Source: Bacillus sp. ISL-7 (GTDB lineage Bacteria > Bacillota > Bacilli > Bacillales_B > DSM-18226). From it: DNA of 64,000 nt. The notes below the pieces were generated by a model. That model saw only the letters and a program-made list of their open reading frames with translations, did no database searches and had not been told where the DNA came from. Positions 8,662 to 16,293 of this stretch are shown piece after piece. How positions within the stretch are numbered: the stretch's first letter is position 1; each line of letters starts with the position of its first letter. A program made the translations under genes and the position numbers. The stretch lies in the NCBI RefSeq assembly GCF_018613065.1, contig NZ_JAGGQW010000054.1, positions 1 through 64,000 of the forward strand, given 5' to 3'.

Positions 8662-9909
8662 ATGTCAACTTTACGTGAAGAAGCATTAAAGATGCACAAG
8701 GAAAATAGAGGAAAGCTTGGTGTTCATTCAAAAGTTCCAGTACGTAATGCGAAAGATTTAAGTCTCGCTTATTCTCCAGGTGTAGCGGATCCATGCTTGG
8801 AAATTTATGAAGATGAAAGCAAAGCGTATGAATACACCATGAAGGGGAATCTTGTTGCCGTTGTTTCAGATGGAACAGCCGTACTCGGTCTTGGGAATAT
8901 CGGCCCGAAAGCTGCCATGCCGGTCATGGAAGGTAAAGCATTGTTATTCAAATCGTTTGCAGATGTGGATGCATTCCCGATTTGCTTAGATACAACAGAT
9001 CCGGACAAGATTGTGGAGGTCGTTAAATTATTGGAACCGACTTTTGGCGGAGTGAACTTAGAAGACATCGCAGCACCACAATGCTTTGAAATTGAAGATC
9101 GGCTACGAAAGATTTGTAATATTCCAGTTTTCCATGATGATCAGCACGGTACAGCAATTGTAACAGCGGCTGGGTTAATCAATGCTTTGAAACTAGCAAA
9201 CAAAAGGTTAGAAGAGATTCGCGTTGTCGCAAACGGTGCCGGATCTGCCGGCGTGGCGATTGTCAAGTTACTGCTGCATATGGGTGTAAAAGACGTCATT
9301 TTATGTGATACAAAAGGAATCATTTATGAAGGACGCCCGTTCGGAATGAATCCATTTAAAGAGGAAATGGCTCGTATCACCAATAAAGAAAAAAAACAAG
9401 GTACATTGGCAGATGCTCTTGTGGGAGCAGATGTGTTTGTGGGAGTATCGGCCCCAGGTGTCGTCACGAAAGAAATGGTTCGTTCAATGAATCATAGTTC
9501 AATCATTTTTGCTATGGCAAATCCGGTGCCTGAAATCATGCCTGAAATTGCAATTGAAGCTGGAGCACTCGTCGTCGGAACAGGTCGTTCTGATTTTCCA
9601 AATCAGGTCAATAACGTATTAGCATTCCCTGGTATTTTCCGCGGTGCTTTGGACGTTTTCGCCAAAGAAATCAACGAAGAAATGAAACTGGCAGCCGTTT
9701 ATGCGATTGCCGGATTAATTGCAGATGAAGATCTTCACGCTAATTATGTGATTCCAGATCCATTTGACCGTAGAGTGGCGGCTCATGTAGCAGAAGCCGT
9801 TGCTAACGCAGCAATGGAAACAGGTGTTTCGCAAAAGCTTGTTAATGCGGAAAAAGTGAAAGAGCGCTTATTAGCGTTGGCAGATGAAAAACGACCTGCT
9901 TTAGTATAA
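8662..9909 (+). CDS. ytsJ: NAD(P)-dependent malic enzyme
   Basis: The 415-residue cytosolic enzyme decarboxylates malate to pyruvate. It is colinear with B. subtilis Yts[14 protein letters not shown] near the N terminus, the [21 protein letters not shown] block, [24 protein letters not shown] for the metal site, the dinucleotide-binding [13 protein letters not shown], and [21 protein letters not shown] precedes the ATG. It is monocistronic, with a GlnL-type promoter and a cre upstream and a terminator downstream. Control together with glutamine and glutamate import fits its role in drawing pyruvate from TCA-cycle carbon. Confidence 0.93.
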   Translation: MSTLREEALKMHKENRGKLGVHSKVPVRNAKDLSLAYSPGVADPCLEIYEDESKAYEYTMKGNLVAVVSDGTAVLGLGNIGPKAAMPVMEGKALLFKSFADVDAFPICLDTTDPDKIVEVVKLLEPTFGGVNLEDIAAPQCFEIEDRLRKICNIPVFHDDQHGTAIVTAAGLINALKLANKRLEEIRVVANGAGSAGVAIVKLLLHMGVKDVILCDTKGIIYEGRPFGMNPFKEEMARITNKEKKQGTLADALVGADVFVGVSAPGVVTKEMVRSMNHSSIIFAMANPVPEIMPEIAIEAGALVVGTGRSDFPNQVNNVLAFPGIFRGALDVFAKEINEEMKLAAVYAIAGLIADEDLHANYVIPDPFDRRVAAHVAEAVANAAMETGVSQKLVNAEKVKERLLALADEKRPALV

Positions 9910-9976
9910 TCCAGTCCTAATTAACGATCAACTAAGATCTCATATTATTCGTAAGGGTACATATTGACGAACAGGT

Positions 9977-10011
9977 AAAAAGCCTGAATCCAATTAGGAT
10001 CAGGCTTTTTT
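9977..10011 (+). terminator. Terminator after ytsJ
   Basis: The arms AAAAAGCCTG and CAGGCTTTTT are followed by further T residues, 67 bp after the ytsJ stop codon. Confidence 0.88.
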
Positions 10012-10312
10012 GCTTCTTAAAATCAGTATCATGTTAATTAGCCTTAATGTTGAATGACAATAAAGTTGTTTAAAAACGCCAGTCATGTTATTCCATTAAA
10101 AGGGCCAGATTGTTGAAGAGGGGATTGTAAAAGGATGACTATGCTTCCAAGCTGCCGGAAGTCTAAAATGATGGCTTCCCCCGCGAACCACACAAAAATA
10201 TTTACCATGACAATACCTTCCAATTGGAATTTTGCAACATAATGTCAACTATGTTGTATTCCCTTGGTGTCGGTGAGAGGTATAGACTAGGTTAATAAAA
10301 TGCGGTTACAAA
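10012..10312. other. Gene-free stretch with a short repeated word
   Basis: I see no open frame with a ribosome site. TTCCATTAAAAGGGCCA near 10090-10106 recurs on the other strand near 15473-15489 as TTCCATTAAAGGGCCA, each followed by TTGAA within about 12 bases. This suggests debris of a dispersed element. Confidence 0.35.
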
Positions 10313-10346
10313 AAAGAGCATCTATCTTAAAAAGATAATGCTCTTT
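10313..10346 (-). terminator. Terminator of the 52-residue small gene
   Basis: The arms AAAGAGCAT and ATGCTCTTT run into six T on the minus strand, just after the small ORF that ends at 10377. Confidence 0.75.
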
Positions 10347-10376
10347 AATTTATATGTATTATTTTATTTAAAAAGT

Positions 10377-10535
10377 TTAGGAAGCCTTGCACTCTTTAGC
10401 GTTCTTTAGTTCCCTTAACCTTTCTTTGATTAACTCTCTTTGTTCCTCGGTAATAATAAAATCCGTAAGACGATCCTCAAAATGAGCAATACGTCTTTCC
10501 AACTCCTCTATAGTAAGGTTATTAGTATTCTTCAT
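10377..10535 (-). CDS. Small charged helical protein, function unknown
   Basis: This 52-residue ORF reads MKNTNNLTIEELERR and continues with a highly charged heptad-like segment (ITEEQRELIKERLRELKNAK). It has GGAGATGGTGGG before the ATG and its own terminator after the stop, which supports it as a real gene. It looks alpha-helical, perhaps a short coiled coil, with no membrane segment. I do not recognise a family. Confidence 0.55.
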   Translation of the reverse strand: MKNTNNLTIEELERRIAHFEDRLTDFIITEEQRELIKERLRELKNAKECKAS

Positions 10536-10701
10536 AAACCCACCATCTCCTCTTATTATAATTTATATATAATTAATATTCTTCATAAAATCCTTCAAAG
10601 CCGCTATTGGCAGCGGGATATTCAAGTAAAGGAAGCTATCCAAAATATATTCCTCAAGTGGAAGTTCCATTCGAAATCCTTTTAATCCCAGGATCCCGTA
10701 T

Positions 10702-10836
10702 TTAATTTGCCCATTGTTTCATAACTTGTTCTTTTGCTATACGATAAACTTCATGTTCTGTTTGATTTTTGGCAGCTATTACGTTGGTTTGATAAACTTT
10801 ACCTTTATGTGTTACATAGATTGTATACTTATACAT
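10702..10836 (-). CDS. Small protein resembling the BA3454 stress-response family
   Basis: This 44-residue protein starts MYKYTIYVTHKGKVYQTNV and ends EQVMKQWAN. The layout (short beta strands, a KVYQTNVIA turn, then a helix ending KQW) agrees with my memory of the BA3454 family small proteins of Bacillus. The minus strand has GGAGATAG upstream of the ATG. The family call comes from pattern memory only, and the molecular role is unknown. Confidence 0.55.
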   Translation of the reverse strand: MYKYTIYVTHKGKVYQTNVIAAKNQTEHEVYRIAKEQVMKQWAN

Positions 10837-11402
10837 TTTGTTCTATCTCCTTTATATAATTCTAATAATTCTCACTCTTTGTTCATTCCACTTCTCTTAT
10901 AAATCCAATTTCATTTAGTTATCCCTATAAATGTTTTTTAACTTTTTTTTATTTTACAAATAAAATGAAAGTGATTAAAGCTAAAAAAAAGGTCAAGATT
11001 TGACAAATTCTGAACTTAACAAAAATTATTATACTCACTAGCAACGGTAATGACTGGCAAAGTCAATAAAATCAACAAACTTTTTATGATTCTAATCTCT
11101 TATGTATTTTGTTACACTTCTTAGAATGCAGAAAAATGTCGAAATATAAAAACTAAAAAAGGCCGACTATCCTTCAAACTAAATTTCCCTAAAGTAAAAA
11201 AGCCACCTTTGATAAGATGGATTTCTTACTTATTTATTAATACAGATTGGTAAGTCTTTGAAGTTATCGCCACCTTTTCCCCCTTCTTTTCAAGTATTAA
11301 ATCATTTAGATAATTAATTCTCTCGGCAGATTCTATGAACTGTATTCGTATATACACCAAAATTTGTAAAATAGACTTACTTTTTTGAAAATTTAAAATT
11401 AT
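10837..11402. other. Gene-free stretch
   Basis: No start-bearing gene is supported. On the minus strand a frame from about 11395 to the stop at 11226 stays open and looks protein-like (FIESAERINYLNDLIL), but it lacks ATG and a ribosome site, so it may be a decayed small gene. Confidence 0.4.
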
Positions 11403-11450
11403 TTCTGTAGATTTTTGTAGTTTTCTGTATGATTATGTAGTTCCTATTAT
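11403..11450 (+). promoter_or_regulatory. Predicted GlnL-type operator and promoter of glnHPQ
   Basis: This is the best copy of the array: TTCTGT (11403), TTTTGT (11413), TTCTGT (11423) and TTATGT (11433) at exact 10-bp steps, then TATTAT at 11445-11450. The geometry is identical to the ytsJ promoter. Confidence 0.7.
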
Positions 11451-11479
11451 AAATTAAAACTACGTTTAGAGAGAAGAAA

Positions 11480-11493
11480 TGTAAGCACTTAAC
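11480..11493 (+). promoter_or_regulatory. Candidate cre, glnHPQ leader
   Basis: TGTAAGCACTTAAC resembles a cre in both halves. It starts 35 bp after the -10 box start, like the cre of ytsJ (37 bp). Confidence 0.4.
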
Positions 11494-11805
11494 AATATTT
11501 GTAAGTTTCTAATTTCTAAACCTACCTGTGATGAGGTTATCAGTAGAATTGATTACAGTCTCGTTTCATTAACCATTGCCGGTGCCCATCAAGTCCCTTT
11601 CAAGAATTGCTTTCTGATGAACTTTATTCATCTACTGCTTTAACAAATACGTATGCGGCCATGAAAGGAGTGGTACACAATTAAATGGAGAGTCCGCACC
11701 TCTTATCGAATCCGAAGGGCAACCTTCAAAAAATCCTATATTTAAAAAATGTAAACGCTTTATATTCAAATAAAAAGAATAATTAAAAATTTAGGAGTGG
11801 ATTAA
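11494..11805 (+). other. Long glnH leader with a second cre-like site
   Basis: The predicted transcript has a 5' leader of about 350 bases. TGTAAACGCTTTAT at 11750-11763 is a second cre-like word close to the gene. I see no clear riboswitch fold or attenuator. GGAGTGG at 11668-11674 precedes a very short ORF without family features. Confidence 0.4.
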
Positions 11806-12576
11806 ATGAAGAAATTAGGTTTTTTTATGTTATTTTTAATCCTTACCATCTTTATCGCAGCTTGTGGCAGTAAAGAGACAGAAGGCGACAAAGAAAACAA
11901 TGATAAGGTGTATAAAGTTGGTGTAGATACCACTTATCCTCCGTTTGAATTTAAAGAAGGAGATCAGTATAAAGGTATCGATATCGATTTAATCAATGCC
12001 ATTGCAAAAAACCAAGGTTTTAAAATCGAACTTTCTCCAATGGATTTCGGCGGAATTATCCCTGCCATGCAAGCTAATCAGTTGGACGTTGCTATTGCAG
12101 GAATGAGTATTACGGATGAACGAAAGAAAATTGTAGATTTTTCAACACCTTATTTCGATGCAGGATTAACAGTCATTGTAAAAAATGATAATTCTAATAT
12201 TAAATCAGCGGATGACCTTAAAGGAAAAACTGTAGCAGTAAAAAAAGGGACAACTGGTGCAAAATATGCACAGGATAATGCTGCTAAACTAGGAATAAAA
12301 GTTGTTCAATTTAACGATAGTCCTGCAATGTTCCAGGAAGTAGCAAACGGAAATGCAGATGCACTTATTGAAGATTATCCTGTAATCTCTTACGCAATTG
12401 CCCAAAAAGACCTTGGTTTAAAAATCGTGGGTGACCGTTTAAATGGAGACCAATATGGAATTGCTGTATTAAAAGGACAAAACCAGGATCTTTTGAAAAA
12501 AATTAACAAAGGTATAGAAGAGCTTAAAAAAGATGGAACATATGATAAAATCGTAAAATCTTATCTTGGTGAATAA
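11806..12576 (+). CDS. glnH: Glutamine-type ABC transporter substrate-binding lipoprotein
   Basis: The 256-residue protein has a lipoprotein signal (residues 1-20, lipobox IAAC), so it should be tethered outside the membrane. The mature part is a family 3 amino-acid binding protein: VGVDTTYPPFEF, PMDFGGIIPAMQ, VAIAGMSITDERKKIVDFS and DDLKGKTVAVKKGTTG. These blocks line up especially well with E. coli GlnH. The glutamine call is therefore likely, though glutamate or a basic amino acid is possible. GGAGTGG precedes the start. It is the first gene of a three-gene operon under a GlnL-type promoter, which supports glutamine. Confidence 0.85.
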   Translation: MKKLGFFMLFLILTIFIAACGSKETEGDKENNDKVYKVGVDTTYPPFEFKEGDQYKGIDIDLINAIAKNQGFKIELSPMDFGGIIPAMQANQLDVAIAGMSITDERKKIVDFSTPYFDAGLTVIVKNDNSNIKSADDLKGKTVAVKKGTTGAKYAQDNAAKLGIKVVQFNDSPAMFQEVANGNADALIEDYPVISYAIAQKDLGLKIVGDRLNGDQYGIAVLKGQNQDLLKKINKGIEELKKDGTYDKIVKSYLGE

Positions 12577-12625
12577 AAAAACAAGATTATAAGGCGCGCT
12601 TTCTTTTTGAAAGGGGATGAAAAGG

Positions 12626-13270
12626 ATGGACATAATTGCTGCAGCTTTACCTATGTTATTAAAAGGACTTCAAGTCACACTTTATATCTTTGTTATCGCT
12701 ATTATTTTAGGATTTTTAATTGGTTTAGTAGTTGCTTTGTTAAGACTTTCACCAATCAAGATCCTGAATTGGGTGGCAAAGGTGTATGTTGATGCGATTC
12801 GAGGAACACCTTTTATTGTTCAATTGTTTTTTATTTATTTTGGTATAAATTCATTCCAGTTGATTTCTTTAAATAGTACAACAGCGGGAATAATCACCGT
12901 TGCTATCAATACAGGGGCATATTTTGCAGAGATCATAAGAGCAGGAATTCAATCCATTGATAAAGGGCAAACAGAAGCAGCAAGATCTATCGGTTTTACA
13001 AGTGCACAAACGATGAGATATGTAGTGCTTCCTCAGGCATTTAGAAGAATGCTTCCTACTATTACAAACCAGTCTATTATTAGCTTAAAAGATACTTCTC
13101 TGTTATCCGTTATTGGAATAGCAGACTTAACGCAGCAAGGACAAATTCAAGCTTCGGCAACCTTTGAAGCATTCAAGATTTGGCTGACAGTAGGAGTCAT
13201 TTACTTTATCGTTATTTATTTATTAACCGTGCTTGCTAATTTCGTCGAAAGGAGAATTCAGCTTCGATGA
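12626..13270 (+). CDS. glnP: Amino-acid ABC transporter permease
   Basis: The 214-residue inner-membrane protein belongs to the HisM/GlnP permease family, with about five hydrophobic helices, [16 protein letters not shown] near the N terminus and the coupling-loop motif [25 protein letters not shown]. The frame opens at 12617, but the GGGG site directly abuts that ATG. The ATG at 12626 has nine-base spacing and is preferred. Its stop overlaps the glnQ start as ATGA. A single permease gene implies a homodimer. Confidence 0.88.
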   Translation: MDIIAAALPMLLKGLQVTLYIFVIAIILGFLIGLVVALLRLSPIKILNWVAKVYVDAIRGTPFIVQLFFIYFGINSFQLISLNSTTAGIITVAINTGAYFAEIIRAGIQSIDKGQTEAARSIGFTSAQTMRYVVLPQAFRRMLPTITNQSIISLKDTSLLSVIGIADLTQQGQIQASATFEAFKIWLTVGVIYFIVIYLLTVLANFVERRIQLR

Positions 13271-13995
13271 GTATTATTTCTGTTAAAAACTTAAGAAAAT
13301 CTTTTGGAAACATAGAAGTATTAAAAGACATTAACGCAGAAATACAAGAAAAAGAGGTTGTTTGTGTAATAGGTCCATCTGGATCTGGTAAGAGTACATT
13401 TCTCCGGTGCTTAACTCGCCTGGAGGAAATTTCAGGCGGAGAGGTTGTCATTAATGGACATGATATTACTAACCCGAAGATCAATATAAACAAAGTTAGG
13501 CAAGAAGTTGGGATGGTATTTCAACAATTTAATTTATTCCCACATAAAACGGTTTTAGAAAATATCACGATGGGCCCTATTAAAATTCACAGAATGGAGA
13601 AAGCCGAAGCGGAAAAAATAGCGCTTGAATTACTTGATAAAGTAGGACTGCGAGAAAAAGCAAACAGTTATCCGGGAGAACTATCCGGAGGACAAAAACA
13701 ACGGGTTGCCATTGCAAGGGCACTTGCAATGAATCCAAAAATCATGCTTTTTGACGAGCCCACATCGGCACTTGACCCTGAAATGGTCGGAGATGTTTTA
13801 GAGGTAATGAAGCAACTAGCTAAAGAAGGGATGACCATGGTCGTTGTTACCCATGAAATGGGCTTCGCTCGTGAAGTTGGAGACCGTGTTATTTTCATGG
13901 ATGGAGGATATATTGTAGAAGAAAATAAGCCAAACGAGTTATTTGGTAAACCTCAGCATGAGCGAACTAAAGCTTTCTTAAGTAAGGTACTATAA
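13267..13995 (+). CDS. glnQ: Amino-acid ABC transporter ATPase
   Basis: The 242-residue ATPase energises the importer. It shows Walker [10 protein letters not shown], the Q-loop in [13 protein letters not shown], the signature LSGGQKQR, Walker [13 protein letters not shown] and the switch His in [10 protein letters not shown]. Length and order are those of GlnQ/HisP proteins. It overlaps glnP by four bases and closes the operon, and the hairpin at 14111 lies downstream. Confidence 0.92.
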   Translation: MSIISVKNLRKSFGNIEVLKDINAEIQEKEVVCVIGPSGSGKSTFLRCLTRLEEISGGEVVINGHDITNPKININKVRQEVGMVFQQFNLFPHKTVLENITMGPIKIHRMEKAEAEKIALELLDKVGLREKANSYPGELSGGQKQRVAIARALAMNPKIMLFDEPTSALDPEMVGDVLEVMKQLAKEGMTMVVVTHEMGFAREVGDRVIFMDGGYIVEENKPNELFGKPQHERTKAFLSKVL

Positions 13996-14110
13996 AATAA
14001 TAGTAGTAGCTACTTCAATAAAATGAGAACCGTCAAGACTATTCTCCGATTCAACTTTTAAAAGGTTGCATCAGTTATCTAGACCTAATTCGTAAAAAGT
14101 CATAAAAAAT

Positions 14111-14153
14111 AAAGGGTGATGCATATTATCATGTATAATATGTATCACCCTTT
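14111..14153. terminator. Bidirectional terminator between glnQ and the binding-protein gene
   Basis: A long near-perfect stem (AAAGGGTGAT with its complement ATCACCCTTT, inner arms ATATTAT-type) serves two converging genes. It includes the last codons and stop of the minus-strand gene. Confidence 0.8.
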
Positions 14154-15139
14154 AACTTCTTGTACAGTTCATATAAAAAATGTTTGAATTTCTCAATTCT
14201 GCTATATAATCTATTGTTTAGAAACGCTAATCTGTCTTTTGCGCTGTCTTGGGTTAAAATATCAACCCCGCTATCAATCCTTTTTGGGACATATTCCCCC
14301 TTAACTGCTTTTATTGCTTGTTTTACGCTTAAATACCCCATATCATAAGGATTCTGCGTCACTGTAGCGCTCAGTTTTCCTGCATCAACAGCTTCCAACA
14401 TTTCTGTAATGCCATCCGCTCCAACTATAGGAATTATCAAACCTTCTTTTTCTGCTGTTTTTAATACATTTAGGGCAATTAAATCGTCAGTAGCAAATAC
14501 ACCTTGGATATCTGGATGATTCTTCAAAATATTTTCTATTACAGATATTGTCTTTCCAAATCGATCTTCTCCTAACTGTTCTGTGGCAATCTCGATTCCG
14601 GCTTTTCCTAAAACCTCCTTCGCTCCCTTTAACCGCTCCACCTCAGCATAATCTTTTAAAGTTCCATGAATAATTAATACTTGATCCCCTGGCTGCAGCA
14701 TGGATCCTAGCAGCTCTCCTGCCATTATGCCCAATTTAAAGTGATCCGTTCCTATATAAGTGACTTTGTCTTTCCAGTCAGCGTCTCTACCAGCAAATAA
14801 TACGGGAATGTTATTTTTCTTATATTCCATCAATACTGGAATGGTAACGGAGGGGTGCATGGGAGTCACGATCAGTGCATCCGGATGTTGTCTTAAAACT
14901 TTTTTCAATATATTAGCTTCATTTCTAATAGGATAGATAGAATCAGGTGCAATCACTTGACCATCTATATCAAAATCATTAAACGCTTTTTTAGCTCCTG
15001 ATTCAAAAATTCTCCAATACTCTAAGTCTAAACTTTTCGCAACAACTACCACTTTAAGCTTCTCATCTTCTTTCAAAAAATGAACGATAAAGCTTATTAA
15101 AACTGTAAAACATACTAATGAAACGATCCTTTTTTTCAA
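14129..15139 (-). CDS. Membrane-anchored sugar-type periplasmic binding protein, lone
   Basis: The 336-residue protein has one N-terminal hydrophobic anchor (residues 4-21, no lipobox Cys), then a type 1 periplasmic-binding fold: VVVVAKSLDLEYWRIFESGA, PDALIVTPMHPS, VPVLFAGRDAD, YIGTDHFKLGIMAGELL, GVFATDDLIALN and VGADGITEML. It has a basic C-terminal tail. The start is TTG at 15139 with GGAGGGAGAATA ahead. No permease or ATPase is adjacent, so it may present a ligand to a sensor kinase, as DctB and similar proteins do, rather than feed a transporter. Its promoter carries the GlnL-type array and a cre. The ligand is unknown. Confidence 0.8.
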   Translation of the reverse strand: MKKRIVSLVCFTVLISFIVHFLKEDEKLKVVVVAKSLDLEYWRIFESGAKKAFNDFDIDGQVIAPDSIYPIRNEANILKKVLRQHPDALIVTPMHPSVTIPVLMEYKKNNIPVLFAGRDADWKDKVTYIGTDHFKLGIMAGELLGSMLQPGDQVLIIHGTLKDYAEVERLKGAKEVLGKAGIEIATEQLGEDRFGKTISVIENILKNHPDIQGVFATDDLIALNVLKTAEKEGLIIPIVGADGITEMLEAVDAGKLSATVTQNPYDMGYLSVKQAIKAVKGEYVPKRIDSGVDILTQDSAKDRLAFLNNRLYSRIEKFKHFLYELYKKLKGDTYYT

Positions 15140-15204
15140 TATTCTCCCTCCATGGACGATCGGGATTTTATACGTGTCATAAACTATAAACCAGAAATTT
15201 AAAT

Positions 15205-15218
15205 ATTAAGCGCTTTCA
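15205..15218 (-). promoter_or_regulatory. Candidate cre, binding-protein gene
   Basis: On the minus strand TGAAAGCGCTTAAT lies 38 bp after the -10 box start, the same position as in the ytsJ promoter. Confidence 0.5.
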
Positions 15219-15250
15219 CATTCCCTTTAATAATACTTTAGGTTTAATTT

Positions 15251-15288
15251 ATAATAAGAACTACATAATCCTACGGAAAAATACAAAA
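15251..15288 (-). promoter_or_regulatory. Predicted GlnL-type operator and promoter of the binding-protein gene
   Basis: On the minus strand TTTTGT (15288), TTCCGT (15278) and TTATGT (15268) step by 10 bp, with TATTAT at 15256-15251. The bases from GATTATGTAG through the -10 box nearly copy the glnHPQ promoter. Confidence 0.68.
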
Positions 15289-15299
15289 CAAGTTGAAAT

Positions 15300-15600
15300 T
15301 GTTGGTTAAACCGATAATATCCAAAAAGCCTAAACAAGACACTTCTTCCACTTGCTCCCCTTACTGAAATGAAGAATTTATTCAAATTTGTTCCTCCACA
15401 ATCCTGCCATTAATTGAACAACTTAGAGCTTCGTTTCACTTTCTAATAATTCCTTCTCTTATTCAAGAAATATGGCCCTTTAATGGAACCCGATTGGCGA
15501 TTTTAAACATTTATTACTCCAGAAAAGGTCTATGATCGGAATGAAAAAAAGAAGTTATTTAAGATAATGAATATTTCTAGTTGCATAATACTTATTCTCA
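15300..15600. other. Gene-free stretch with repeat debris
   Basis: No supported gene. The stretch contains the reverse copy of the TTCCATTAAAGGGCCA word (15473-15489) and a related GCCATTAATTGAAC near 15408, consistent with decayed dispersed elements. Confidence 0.35.
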
Positions 15601-15611
15601 GCAATTAAAAG

Positions 15612-15690
15612 CCCATCAGATAAATCTGATGGGTTCAGAGTGTAGACAAACCCCTTTTTCAAAAAGTTATCTGAAGAAAAAGGGGTTTTG
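15612..15690. repeat. Tandem hairpins, possibly an insertion-sequence end
   Basis: CCCATCAGA/TCTGATGGG (15612-15633) and CAAACCCCTTTTTC with its complement (15647-15690) flank a TGTAGACAAA word that I associate with ends of IS1182-like elements. No transposase remains. They may simply be tandem terminators. Confidence 0.3.
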
Positions 15691-15762
15691 TTTCTTTTTT
15701 AGTTAAATATTTGGTTATTATCCTGAGAAAAAATACCATATATTTGATGATTTATTAACTAT

Positions 15763-15795
15763 AAAAGCCGTTCTCAACATTTGAGAACGGCTTTT
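15763..15795 (-). terminator. Terminator of the SR1-type RNA
   Basis: Fifteen-base perfect arms (AAAAGCCGTTCTCAA and complement) surround a three-base loop, with TTTTAT on the minus strand. It lies 22 bp after the sr1P stop codon. Confidence 0.88.
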
Positions 15796-15817
15796 ATAGT
15801 ATTGATTTATCCTTGAA

Positions 15818-15940
15818 TTATTTAGAAGTCTTCTTTTGTTTTTTATCACAGCAAGTGCATTGTCCGTACAAAGTTGATACTTTCTCATTCTCAAAATGAT
15901 CAATTGTGTTATTGCAAATTTGGCAAATGATAGTTCCCAT
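15818..15940 (-). CDS. sr1P: GapA-binding peptide SR1P
   Basis: This 40-residue peptide reads MGTIICQICNNTIDHFENEK and ends CTCCDKKQKKTSK. The pattern (MGTI-CQ-C near the start, HFE-EKV-LYG-C in the middle, CxxC-type cysteines) matches B. subtilis SR1P, which binds glyceraldehyde-3-phosphate dehydrogenase GapA and promotes RNase J1 activity in that complex. The paired cysteines suggest a zinc knuckle. AAAGGGAG precedes the ATG at the right distance. Confidence 0.85.
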   Translation of the reverse strand: MGTIICQICNNTIDHFENEKVSTLYGQCTCCDKKQKKTSK

Positions 15941-15997
15941 TAGAAAAACTCCCTTTTGTTTGAATTTTATAAGATAGACAATTCTAATTTCTTAAAA

Positions 15998-16011
15998 TGT
16001 AAGCGTTTTTT
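15998..16011 (-). promoter_or_regulatory. cre-like half site in the SR1 leader
   Basis: TGTAAGCGTTTTTT has an excellent left half but a poor right half of a cre. It lies 7-20 bp after the predicted start of SR1. Confidence 0.35.
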
Positions 16012-16024
16012 ATTTGTTAATATT

Positions 16025-16072
16025 ATAATAGTATGTCACATTTTGTTTGTCAATAATAAATTGTATAACACA
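16025..16072 (-). promoter_or_regulatory. SR1 promoter with two CcpN boxes
   Basis: On the minus strand a perfect TTGACA (16053-16048), a 17-bp spacer and TATTAT (16030-16025) form a sigma-A promoter. TGTGTTATACA (16072-16062) and TGTGACATACT (16040-16030) both fit the reported CcpN consensus TRTGHYATAYW without a mismatch. One lies upstream of -35 and one fills the spacer, so glycolytic repression is expected as in B. subtilis. Confidence 0.75.
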
Positions 16073-16225
16073 TTTAAAGAGATAATGTCGTAAATGTGGA
16101 AGACCCAATGTTAATCGGCAAAAATTAAGTTAGGCAATTGCTGCTATCATTCTTAAAGAATGACTTTTAAGAAAAGTGAAGAACCTACCTGGGTTTCGCC
16201 TGCTACAATATATAGGGAATTGATT
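16073..16225. other. Intergenic stretch, nothing recognised
   Basis: No open frame, operator or repeat is apparent between the SR1 promoter and the terminator of the LOG-family gene. Confidence 0.4.
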
Positions 16226-16261
16226 AAAGTAGGGAAACCTTTCTCGAGGCTTCCCTACTTT
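16226..16261 (-). terminator. Terminator of the LOG-family gene
   Basis: The arms AAAGTAGGGAA and TTCCCTACTTT surround a 14-base loop just past the stop codon at 16294. Confidence 0.75.
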
Positions 16262-16293
16262 ATTCATAATTAGTAAATGAAGCTTTTTGGAAT

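Larger units (their letters stand above)
15763..16018 (-). ncRNA. SR1-type dual-function regulatory RNA
   Basis: A transcript of about 255 nt is bounded by a consensus promoter and the strong terminator, and it encodes SR1P. In B. subtilis SR1 is a base-pairing RNA that represses ahrC mRNA, and its peptide binds GapA. Here the promoter, CcpN boxes, peptide and terminator are all recognisable. The start point is estimated as 7 bases after the -10 box, and whether the RNA pairs with ahrC is untested. Confidence 0.75.

Noticed and set aside
11226..11395. Open minus-strand frame with protein-like composition
   Set aside because: No ATG, GTG or TTG with a ribosome site at a suitable place; kept only as possible debris.
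11684..11780. Short ORF after GGAGTGG in the glnH leader
   Set aside because: Unremarkable low-complexity product, no family features; a leader-peptide role cannot be supported.
15612..15690. Insertion-sequence end
   Set aside because: Only hairpins and a short remembered word; no transposase, target duplication or second end, so it was listed at low confidence as a repeat only.
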